This document shows positions 40,938 to 48,299 of a stretch of DNA of 64,000 nt, piece by piece. Every line of letters begins with the position of its first letter. Position 1 is the first letter of the stretch. Below the pieces are notes generated by a model. That model was not told the origin of the DNA. It did no database searches and was given only the letters and a program-made list of their open reading frames with translations. The stretch lies in NCBI RefSeq assembly GCF_003335585.1, contig NZ_QBFD01000046.1, positions 459,345 to 523,344 on the forward strand, in the 5' to 3' direction. The position numbers and the translations under genes were made by a program. This stretch comes from Sulfitobacter sp. DFL-14. GTDB taxonomy: Bacteria > Pseudomonadota > Alphaproteobacteria > Rhodobacterales > Rhodobacteraceae.

Positions 40938-42287
40938 ATGACCAGAGATCTTATGCCGAACCGCTACAGACCCGGCCATTCCGCCCTTCCCCCGCGCGAG
41001 GCCGCTCTGATTGCGCGACGCGACGCTGTTCTGGGGGCTTCCTACCGGCTTCAGTATCGCCAACCGGTGCATTTTGTCCGTGGCGAGGGCATGTGGCTTT
41101 ATGACCCGGACGACCGGCCCTATCTGGATTTTTACAACAATGTGCCATCGCTTGGTCACTGCAATCCGGAAGTAAACGCAGCGATGGCGGATCAATCGGG
41201 CCGGATCAGCGCCAACACCCGCTATCTGGAGCCGCAACTGGTCGATTATGCCGAGCGGCTGGTCGCCACATTCCCCACCGGGATTGATCGGGTGGTATTC
41301 ACCTGTACGGGCAGCGAATCCAATGATCTGGCCCTGCGCATCGCACGGCTTTGCAGTGGCAACGAGGGGGTGATCGTCTCTGATTATGCCTATCATGGCA
41401 CCAGTGCAGCGGTGGCCGCGGTCTCGCCGAACCTGGGCGATGCGGTCGTGTTGAGCCCGAATGTACGCATGGTGTCGCTGCCCGGCCCCGCTGGTGTGCC
41501 GGAGGCGCAGGCCGCCAACTTTTTCGAGGCTCAGGTGCGCGCCGCCATCGAAGATCTGAACCGCCGCGGTATTGGCGTGGCCGCCCTGTTGATCGACAGC
41601 ATCTTTTCCAGCGATGGCGTCTGTGTGGACCCGCCGGGGTTCATTGCAGGAGGCGTGGCAGCGGTACGCGAGGCCGGAGGCCTGTTGATCGCGGATGAGG
41701 TCCAGCCGGGCTTTGGCCGGACCGGCAGCCATATGTGGGGGTTCGAGCGACACAAGGTTGTGCCGGACCTGGTGACCCTTGGCAAACCGATGGGCAACGG
41801 CTTTCCCATCGGTGCCGTTGTGGGGCAACGGGAACCCTTGGACCGCTTCGGCAACACCGCGCGCTATTTGAATACCTTTGCCGGCAACACGGTGGGCATC
41901 GCGACGGCCAATGCCGTGCTGACGATTTTGCAACGGGACCGGATCCAGCAGAACGCCCTTGCCATGGGCCAGCGCATGCGCGCCGGTCTGGAAAAGATCG
42001 CGCAGCAGCAACCCGGCATTCGCGCCATCCGCAACGCCGGTCTGTTCTTTGGCGTGGATATGGGGGGTGAAGATATGGCGCCACAGGCGCAGCGGGCTTT
42101 TGCGCTGGATGTGGTGAACGCCTTGCGTGACGACGGTGTGCTGGTCAGCACGACCGGCGAGAACGAAGATGCGCTGAAGGTGCGCCCGCCGCTCATCTGC
42201 GAGGCCGAACATGTCGACCTGTTCCTTGCTGCGGTTGAACGGGCGCTGGCAAAGGTCGCTGATGCCAGGAGCCAGGGCCTGAAATAA
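40938..42287 (+). CDS. Class III PLP enzyme, phospho-lyase/aminotransferase clade (second copy)
   Basis: A 449-residue PLP enzyme paralogous to the one at 25376-26665. Shared strings are LDFYNNVPSLGHCNPEV, TCTGSESNDLALRIA, AGGLLIADEVQPGFGRTGSHMW and LVTLGKPMGNGFPIGAVV, which holds the Schiff-base lysine. As there, the clade contains both phospho-lyases of phosphorylated amino-alcohols and aminotransferases. The upstream kinase, nine bases away, favours the lyase reading. AGGAAACCGTC precedes the ATG. It converges with the amidase gene; a 10-bp palindrome GACCATGGTC (42298-42307) lies in the 40-bp gap. Confidence 0.8.
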   Translation: MTRDLMPNRYRPGHSALPPREAALIARRDAVLGASYRLQYRQPVHFVRGEGMWLYDPDDRPYLDFYNNVPSLGHCNPEVNAAMADQSGRISANTRYLEPQLVDYAERLVATFPTGIDRVVFTCTGSESNDLALRIARLCSGNEGVIVSDYAYHGTSAAVAAVSPNLGDAVVLSPNVRMVSLPGPAGVPEAQAANFFEAQVRAAIEDLNRRGIGVAALLIDSIFSSDGVCVDPPGFIAGGVAAVREAGGLLIADEVQPGFGRTGSHMWGFERHKVVPDLVTLGKPMGNGFPIGAVVGQREPLDRFGNTARYLNTFAGNTVGIATANAVLTILQRDRIQQNALAMGQRMRAGLEKIAQQQPGIRAIRNAGLFFGVDMGGEDMAPQAQRAFALDVVNALRDDGVLVSTTGENEDALKVRPPLICEAEHVDLFLAAVERALAKVADARSQGLK

Positions 42288-42327
42288 CCCCGATTGAGAC
42301 CATGGTCAGGCTGCGCCCCTGCCCTGT

Positions 42328-43752
42328 CTATGCGGGCCGGGACCGCCAGGGGGAGGCAACTTCGATCTGCCGGGCAACTTTCAGGACAAGGGCATCATCT
42401 GCCATCTTGCCGATCAGCTGCGACGCGATCGGCAAACCCTCGGGCGTCTGATGAACGGGCAATACAATGGCAGGCATCCCGCTGGCATTGAAAGGTGCGG
42501 TGAACGGGCTCAGGTCGAAGAGACGGTCCAGAAAACCATCAAGATCGGTCGCGGTCATGGGAAGTGACTTGTGGGGCAATGGCGGCGTTGCCGTTGCCGG
42601 GGTGACCATCAGGTCAAACCGGTCGAAATAGGCGGCAAGGCGGCGGACTTCGCGGTTGATCACGGCGGTGCGCTGCAGGTGATCGGAGAGCGACACCTGT
42701 CGCGAATAACGCAGGGCGGCGCGGGTCATGGGTTCAAGGCCCGCCAGTTCCTCTTCTCCCAGCTCACCGGCACCGGGGAAAAGCCCGGCAAGCGAGGCCA
42801 GAAGCACGCGGATCATCGCATCCGTCAGCGCCTGAACATCAAAATCAGGCAGCGCCTCCTCCACCTCATGGCCAAGTCCGGACAACAGTCGACCGGTCAT
42901 TTCCGCGGCGGCGGCGCAGACGGGATCTATGGGTTTTCCGTCCAGCTGCGTGGTGACCAGACCGATGCGCAGGCGGCGGGGCGCCTGTTCGATCAACGCC
43001 TCGAAAGGTGTTGAGGGTTTGGCGGTAAAATAGGGCGCGCCGGTGTCGGGCCCTGCGGTCACATCAAGGATCGCGGCGGTGTCGCGCACGCTGATAGCCA
43101 CCGCATGTTCATGGCTGATGCCGTGGTTCGGATCGCCCCGATGCGGCCCGAAAGGGTTCAGTGCGCGGCTCGGCTTGAAGCCCACCAATCCGTTAAACGC
43201 CGCCGGGATGCGGATCGAACCGGCACTGTCCGTCGCATGGGCGGCGGGCATCATCCCACTTGCAACCGCGGCACCTGCCCCCCCGCTGGACCCGCCCGCC
43301 CCCCGTTCGAGATCCCAGGGATTGCGCGTCGTGCCCCAGGCGGCACTGTCGGTTTCCAGCGTCAGGCCAAATTCCGGCGAGGCACTGCGGCCGAGAAAAC
43401 CGAACCCGGCGGCGCGCAGGCGCGACACCAGCGTTGAATCAAAGTCAAAGATGGTGCCCTTGAAACGCTCCGACCCGTTGGACAATGGCAATCCACGCAC
43501 CGGGGCATGCAGGTCCTTGATCAGATAGGGCATGCCAAGGAACCGGGGCGTATCGCCCGCTTTGACACGCGCATCCAGCGCGTCAAGCGCCTCTTCAAAC
43601 GCTGTCACAACAACGGCATTCACCCGGGGATTTCGCGCCTCGATCTCCCTGATCGCGGTTTCCAGAACCGCGCGCGGTGCGATCTGACCCTCTGCGACAA
43701 GCCCCGCGAGCCCGACCAGATCCTGGCCCATCCATTCGTCACGTGTCAGCAT
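42328..43752 (-). CDS. Amidase-signature-family amidase
   Basis: A 474-residue amidase. The Ser-cisSer-Lys triad is K79 (GMPYLIKDLHAPV), S155 (ERGAGGSSGGAGAAV) and S179 (TDSAGSIRIPAAF), with the family's usual 24-residue spacing between the serines. It hydrolyses an amide to acid and ammonia or amine. The ATG at 43752 lies four bases after the XRE-cupin stop and has AGGGAT upstream, so it is co-transcribed with that regulator. Divergent genes encode a TRAP importer and an ornithine-cyclodeaminase-family enzyme, suggesting uptake and breakdown of an amide- or imino-containing compound. Confidence 0.88.
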   Translation of the reverse strand: MLTRDEWMGQDLVGLAGLVAEGQIAPRAVLETAIREIEARNPRVNAVVVTAFEEALDALDARVKAGDTPRFLGMPYLIKDLHAPVRGLPLSNGSERFKGTIFDFDSTLVSRLRAAGFGFLGRSASPEFGLTLETDSAAWGTTRNPWDLERGAGGSSGGAGAAVASGMMPAAHATDSAGSIRIPAAFNGLVGFKPSRALNPFGPHRGDPNHGISHEHAVAISVRDTAAILDVTAGPDTGAPYFTAKPSTPFEALIEQAPRRLRIGLVTTQLDGKPIDPVCAAAAEMTGRLLSGLGHEVEEALPDFDVQALTDAMIRVLLASLAGLFPGAGELGEEELAGLEPMTRAALRYSRQVSLSDHLQRTAVINREVRRLAAYFDRFDLMVTPATATPPLPHKSLPMTATDLDGFLDRLFDLSPFTAPFNASGMPAIVLPVHQTPEGLPIASQLIGKMADDALVLKVARQIEVASPWRSRPA

Positions 43753-43756
43753 GATA

Positions 43757-44389
43757 TCATCCCTGTCCTGGCAGCCGGCCATTGCCGCCGGTCACAATGT
43801 TCAAAAGCGTCGCATCCGCCGCACTGACCGAGATCAGCGCATGGCCCATGCTGGCGTCGTAATAGGCGCTGTCCCCGGCAGCGAGCCGGATTGGGACATA
43901 GAGGTTCGAATGCAGCTCGACTTCGCCGGTCAGCACAAAGATCATCTCTTCCCCGGGATGGGACACAAGGTGGTCGAATTCTTCCACCGCCCGCGCCTTG
44001 ACCACGACAAAGGTCGCGTCCATCTGCTTTTGCTTCAGCCCCATGGCAAGGGGCTCGTAAACATAGGTCGCCGCGTCGTGGCCCACACGTTCTGCCGCCC
44101 GTGTCACGTTCAGGCGGCCCATGGACGGGACCGGCGGCTCTTGTGTTGCGTTTTCTCCCGCCAGCAAGGTGGTCAGGTCAACATCCAGCCCCCGCGCGAG
44201 CTTGAGCAGCCCGTCGAAGGTCGGCGATAAGTTGGAATTCTCTATCTTGGAAATGGTCGATCCCGCCATGCCCGCACGGTCGGCAACCTGTTGCAGGGTC
44301 ATCCCCTTGCCCTGACGCAACGTGCGGACCTTCCTGCCGAAAGCGCTCAGCGCCTCATGCGTCTCGACCGGAGCTGCCTTCTCTGGCAT
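43757..44389 (-). CDS. XRE-family regulator with C-terminal cupin sensor
   Basis: A 210-residue two-domain regulator. Residues about 16-75 are an XRE helix-turn-helix (VRTLRQGKGMTLQQVADRAGMAGSTISKIENSNLSP), and residues about 125-205 are a cupin (HPGEEMIFVLTGEVELHSNL, RLAAGDSAYYDASMGHALIS). Such proteins sense a small ligand in the cupin and bind palindromes through the HTH. The ATG at 44389 has AAGGA seven bases upstream. It faces the TRAP genes across a 76-bp gap that contains a perfect 14-bp palindrome, and it precedes the amidase gene in its own operon. Confidence 0.9.
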   Translation of the reverse strand: MPEKAAPVETHEALSAFGRKVRTLRQGKGMTLQQVADRAGMAGSTISKIENSNLSPTFDGLLKLARGLDVDLTTLLAGENATQEPPVPSMGRLNVTRAAERVGHDAATYVYEPLAMGLKQKQMDATFVVVKARAVEEFDHLVSHPGEEMIFVLTGEVELHSNLYVPIRLAAGDSAYYDASMGHALISVSAADATLLNIVTGGNGRLPGQG

Positions 44390-44424
44390 CAATATTTCCT
44401 TTCGGAAGGTTTGTCCTTGACATA

Positions 44425-44438
44425 TTTCGTATACGAAA
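44425..44438. promoter_or_regulatory. Perfect 14-bp palindrome, likely XRE-cupin operator
   Basis: TTTCGTATACGAAA at 44425-44438 is a perfect palindrome centred in the 76-bp gap between the divergent regulator and TRAP genes. A TTGACA hexamer (44417-44422, plus strand) abuts it, though no good -10 is spaced from it. A regulator bound here would control both directions. Confidence 0.65.
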
Positions 44439-44465
44439 GCGAGGATGGGTGCAAGGAGTATCACT

Positions 44466-45785
44466 TTGGCAGCCCTGCTCATCATTGCCTTTATCGGGTT
44501 CGCGATCATGGGTGGCGTGGCGATCAGCTATGTTGCCGGATCGGCGGCCGTCCTTGCCTTCATCGCGACGGGATATGGCAACTATCTGGCAATCATGCCG
44601 CAACGGATCTTCAGCCAGATTGACGTGTTCACCTTCCTGTCGATGCCGCTTTTCATCCTTGCCGGAGAGCTGATGACACGGGGCGGCGTGACCCGGGTGC
44701 TGATCGATCTCGCAATGCTGATCGTCGGACGCTTCAAGGGCGGGCTGGGCTATGTCAACATCGCGGCCAGCGTCTTTCTCGCGGGCATTTCAGGCTCCGC
44801 CGTGGCGGATGCCGCAGCAACGACCAAGACGCTGGTTCCGGCGATGGTGGACCGCGGCTATCGGGTTGATTTCGCGGCGGCCCTCACGGCGGCCAGCAGT
44901 GTCATCGGGCCGATCATCCCACCCTCCATCGTCATGATCTTCTACGGCGCGCTGATGAACGTCTCGGTCGCGGCGATGTTCGCGGGGGGCATCGTGCCGG
45001 GTCTGATGATGGCGGCTTTCCTGTTCGCCTACAACGGGTTCGTCGCCCGGCGCGACGATCACCCCGGCGGCGCGGAAACAGAGCTGCCGCCGTTCCGGGA
45101 CACGGTCATTCGCGCGGTCCCCGCCCTGCTGATCCCCATCGTGATTGTCGGCGGCATCGTCTTTGGCGTGGTCACCCCGACAGAGGCCGCAGCACTGGCC
45201 GTGGCAATCACCGTCGTGCTGGTCTTCGTCTACCGGCTGCTTGACCGGGACCGCCCCCGCGCCGCATTGCGCCACACCCTCGCGGAAGGATCAAAAGCGG
45301 TCGAGACGGCGTCGATGCTCACGGGGTCGATCTTCATGATCCTCTTTGCAGCGGCGGTCTTTGGCTATCTCATCGGCATCATGCGCCTGCCAGAGACAAT
45401 CGCGGCCACGGTCACCAGCCTTGATCTGGGCCCGACCGGGTATTTCCTGATCGCCAGCCTGGTGATGTTCGCCGCAGGCATGGTGATGGATGTGACCATG
45501 GCGCTTGTTCTGATGGTGCCTGTCCTGATCCCGGCTGCCATCCTCGCCGGCGCCGATCCGGTGCATGTGGGCGTGGTCAGCTGCCTCAACCTGACGCTTG
45601 GCCTGATCTCACCGCCGTTCGGCGGAATACTCATGGTTGTCTCTGCCGCCAGCGGTGTTTCCTATCTGCGACTGTCGCTGGCCATTCTCCCCTTTCTCGC
45701 AGTCCAGGTCGCGCTGCTGATCCTTCTCATTCTCGTCCCCGAACTGACCCTCGCACTGCCGCGACTGCTCGGGCTTATCAACTGA
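44466..45785 (+). CDS. dctM: TRAP transporter large permease
   Basis: A 439-residue DctM-type permease with about twelve helices. Landmarks are AAVLAFIATGYGNYLAIMPQ, FTFLSMPLFILAGELMTRGG, the family loop SVFLAGISGSAVADAAATTKTLVPAM, AASSVIGPIIPPSIVMIFYG, and TLGLISPPFGGILMV. I place the start at the TTG (44466), because AAGGAG lies seven bases before it and DctM proteins begin directly with the first helix. The ATG at 44445 abuts a GAGG and would add seven residues. Gene order is permease first, then binding protein, then small permease. With DctP and DctQ it drives sodium-dependent uptake of an organic acid. Confidence 0.9.
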   Translation: MAALLIIAFIGFAIMGGVAISYVAGSAAVLAFIATGYGNYLAIMPQRIFSQIDVFTFLSMPLFILAGELMTRGGVTRVLIDLAMLIVGRFKGGLGYVNIAASVFLAGISGSAVADAAATTKTLVPAMVDRGYRVDFAAALTAASSVIGPIIPPSIVMIFYGALMNVSVAAMFAGGIVPGLMMAAFLFAYNGFVARRDDHPGGAETELPPFRDTVIRAVPALLIPIVIVGGIVFGVVTPTEAAALAVAITVVLVFVYRLLDRDRPRAALRHTLAEGSKAVETASMLTGSIFMILFAAAVFGYLIGIMRLPETIAATVTSLDLGPTGYFLIASLVMFAAGMVMDVTMALVLMVPVLIPAAILAGADPVHVGVVSCLNLTLGLISPPFGGILMVVSAASGVSYLRLSLAILPFLAVQVALLILLILVPELTLALPRLLGLIN

Positions 45786-45815
45786 ATCCGCACCCTTAAA
45801 CCAAGGAGAACCACA

Positions 45816-46808
45816 ATGAAGAACATGTTCCGCAAGACAATCTCGGGTCTGGCGCTTGGCGCCGTTCTCACCTTACCGGCCCTGGCACAGGAGGTCCGGA
45901 TCGCGGTCCAATGCCCCGCCGTACCTGCGTGCTCAGACTGGGTTTATGCCGAAGACTTTGCCGCGTCCCTGCGTGAGGGCGGGATGGAAGCAACCGTCTT
46001 TGTCGGCGCGAGCCTGGGCAAGGACCCCGAGATCGTCGATCAGCTGTCGCAGGGGCTGCTCCAGTTCGGCGTGACCAATTTCGTGATGATCGCGCAGGTC
46101 GATCCGCGCATCCTGGGGTTTCTCGCCCCTTACGTCTTTGACGATTCCGCCCAGTTCTTCCGGGCGACGCAGGACACCGACAGCCCGCTTCTGGACGGGA
46201 TTCGCGAAAACATGAAAGGACAGGGCGTGATGATTGCGGGCTTGCCGGGCCTTGGCGGTCAGATGGGTCTGTTCAACACGAAAAAGGATGTGGCCTCCGT
46301 CGCGGATGTCGAGGGGCTGCGCCTTCGGGCGATTGACGCCACACAAGTCAAACTGTTCGAAGCATGGGGCGCGCAGGGTGTCGTGGTGGACATGCCGGAA
46401 TTCGCAGGTGCCGTGCAGCAGGGCATCGTGGACGGCTATTTCAACCCGCCCGCCGTCCCGCTGATCTTCAAACATACCGAGTTCCTGACTCATTTCACCA
46501 ACCTCAAGGCCGGCACGCCTTTCCGCGCCGCGCTGATGTCGGCGGATTGGTACGAGGGGCTGGATGAGGCGAGCAAGGCCACCGTCGATGCCGCGATCGA
46601 GAAGGCGAACGCCAACAACAAGGAATGGACCTTTGCCGCCGAAAAGAAAGAGATCGAGATGTTGGAAGCTGCAGGCGTGACCGTGACGACGCCTTCGGAG
46701 GAGGCGCTGGAAGAGTTCAAGAACCGGAGCCAGGCCGTCTGGGATGAACTGATGCCGGAAGGATCGGTCGCCGAGATGCAGACCCTGGCAGACGCATCGC
46801 GCGAATGA
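45816..46808 (+). CDS. dctP: TRAP transporter periplasmic binding protein
   Basis: A 330-residue DctP-family protein with a Sec signal (MKNMFRKTISGLALGAVLTLPALA, cleaved before QEVRI). The ligand-binding arginine region is in VASVADVEGLRLRAIDATQVKLFEAWGAQGVVVDMPEF, followed by GIVDGYFNP. AAGGAG precedes the ATG. Cysteines occur soon after the signal (VQCPAVPACSDW), possibly a disulfide. It delivers an organic acid or amino-acid derivative to DctMQ. The stop overlaps dctQ. Confidence 0.9.
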   Translation: MKNMFRKTISGLALGAVLTLPALAQEVRIAVQCPAVPACSDWVYAEDFAASLREGGMEATVFVGASLGKDPEIVDQLSQGLLQFGVTNFVMIAQVDPRILGFLAPYVFDDSAQFFRATQDTDSPLLDGIRENMKGQGVMIAGLPGLGGQMGLFNTKKDVASVADVEGLRLRAIDATQVKLFEAWGAQGVVVDMPEFAGAVQQGIVDGYFNPPAVPLIFKHTEFLTHFTNLKAGTPFRAALMSADWYEGLDEASKATVDAAIEKANANNKEWTFAAEKKEIEMLEAAGVTVTTPSEEALEEFKNRSQAVWDELMPEGSVAEMQTLADASRE

Positions 46809-47320
46809 GGCAAATCGTGAAACTGAGCGCGGGGCTGGATCGCATCTGCCTCGCGCTGGCCAAGGCGGCCCTGGTCGGGATCGCCCTGGTCATCCTGCTG
46901 CAGGTGACGGCGCGGTATGGCATGCGCAGCCCCTATGCCTGGACCGAGGAACTGTCCCGCTATCTTATGGTATGGGGCGGTCTGTTGGGTGCAACCTGCG
47001 CATTCCGGCGCGGTCTGGACCCCGTTATCGTATCCGTGACCAGCGCCTCCTCCGCGCGGCACCAGCTTCTGGCCCGGGTGGCACTTGTGGCGGCTCTGGT
47101 AATCTTCCTTGTGCCGGTGCTGCATTATTCCTTCTTCGGCCCCAACCTGAATATCGAGCGGGGCTTTGTCTGGCGCGGCATGGGGCGCAGTTCACCGGGT
47201 CTGGGCCTCAACATGGCGCTGCTGGGTTCAGTCATCCCGATCACCTGCGTCATTCTCCTGATCCATTGCGCCGCGCGGGTCGTGAGCCCGTTCCAGGCAC
47301 CAAGAGGCGACGCAACATGA
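46805..47320 (+). CDS. dctQ: TRAP transporter small permease
   Basis: A 171-residue four-helix protein of the DctQ family. The helices are near LAKAALVGIALVILLQVTARY, RYLMVWGGLLGATCAF, LLARVALVAALVIFLVPVLHY and GLNMALLGSVIPITCVILLIH. The motif SPYAWTEELSRYLMVWGGLLGA is the family signature (residues 41-62). It starts in an ATGA overlap with dctP and ends in another with the following gene, so all four genes are translated as a unit. Confidence 0.88.
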   Translation: MRQIVKLSAGLDRICLALAKAALVGIALVILLQVTARYGMRSPYAWTEELSRYLMVWGGLLGATCAFRRGLDPVIVSVTSASSARHQLLARVALVAALVIFLVPVLHYSFFGPNLNIERGFVWRGMGRSSPGLGLNMALLGSVIPITCVILLIHCAARVVSPFQAPRGDAT

Positions 47321-48258
47321 GGGTTATTACGGCAAGGGACGTTCTGGGCCGGATCACGGTGGCCGAACTTGTCCCGGTGATGGAAGCCGCGATGAAGGAC
47401 ATCTCGGCGGGCGAAGCGCTCCACCCGCCCCGCTTCGTCGTGCCGATCAACGAGGCCGGACGCATGGGCATGATGTATGGCGCATTGCACAATCCCCCGC
47501 TGCACGGCGCGAAGGTGCTCAGCCTCTACCCGGATGCGCCGCGCCACGGTTTGTCCAGCCATCAGGGCTTTGTACTGCTGTTCGAAAGTGAACATGGCCG
47601 CCCGGTTGCCGCCATCGAGGCGGACGCGCTGACAGCGCTGCGGACTGCCGCCGTGTCGATGCTCGCCACGCACAAGCTGGGCCGTGCCGATCCGCGCATT
47701 TTCACGATCTGCGGCGCAGGCGAACAGGCAGAGTACCACCTGCGCGGGGCCCTGGAATGTTTCGAACCGTCGGACATCCGCATCTGGGCCCGCCGTCCGG
47801 AAGCCGCCGAGGCTTTTGCCGCCCGTTTCCCTGACGCGCCTGTGCCCATCCGGGTCTGCACCTCGCTGGTCGAGGCGATCACCGGCGCCGATGTGATCAC
47901 CACTGCGACAGCCGCCCGCTCGGCCTTTCTTGCGGGCGCTGACCTTGAGCCGGGCCAACATCTGACCCTTGTCGGGGCGAGCCTCGCCGACATGCGCGAA
48001 GTCGATGACACTGCCGTCGCCCGGATGCTGATGTTCACGGATTCGCTCGACAGTTCCTCACGGGAATCCGGTGAAATCATGGAGGCACGAGCCGCCGGTG
48101 CCATCGGCGCGGCCTATCAAGTGACTGAGCTTGGCGCTGTTCTGGCCGGTGCTGCGACCGGCAGAACATCCGCCACCCAGATCACCGGCTACAAGTCCCA
48201 TGGATTGATCGTTCAGGACCTCGCGGCGGCCTGGCATATCACGCAAACACTGGCGTGA
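47317..48258 (+). CDS. Ornithine cyclodeaminase/mu-crystallin family enzyme
   Basis: A 313-residue member of the ornithine cyclodeaminase/mu-crystallin family. Substrate-binding residues are in PPRFVVPIN and the lysine of HGAKVLSLYP. The NAD fold is FTICGAGEQAEYHLRGAL, with DVITTATAARSAF, and the catalytic aspartate region is SLADMREVDDTAV. The family includes ornithine cyclodeaminase, alanine dehydrogenase and ketimine/pyrroline reductases. With a TRAP importer and amidase it may act on an imino or amino acid taken up by the cell. The ATG overlaps the dctQ stop. Confidence 0.85.
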   Translation: MRVITARDVLGRITVAELVPVMEAAMKDISAGEALHPPRFVVPINEAGRMGMMYGALHNPPLHGAKVLSLYPDAPRHGLSSHQGFVLLFESEHGRPVAAIEADALTALRTAAVSMLATHKLGRADPRIFTICGAGEQAEYHLRGALECFEPSDIRIWARRPEAAEAFAARFPDAPVPIRVCTSLVEAITGADVITTATAARSAFLAGADLEPGQHLTLVGASLADMREVDDTAVARMLMFTDSLDSSSRESGEIMEARAAGAIGAAYQVTELGAVLAGAATGRTSATQITGYKSHGLIVQDLAAAWHITQTLA

Positions 48259-48275
48259 GATGTCGGGCGTGAACC

Positions 48276-48299
48276 GCCTCCGGCACCTTGCCGTCAGGC
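48276..48299. terminator. Hairpin between convergent genes
   Basis: GCCT (48276-48279) and CGGC (48281-48284) pair with GCCG (48290-48293) and AGGC (48296-48299) around loop ACCTT. This is an imperfect stem between the cyclodeaminase gene and the AceE-like gene, overlapping the latter's stop codon. It probably serves both strands. Confidence 0.45.
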
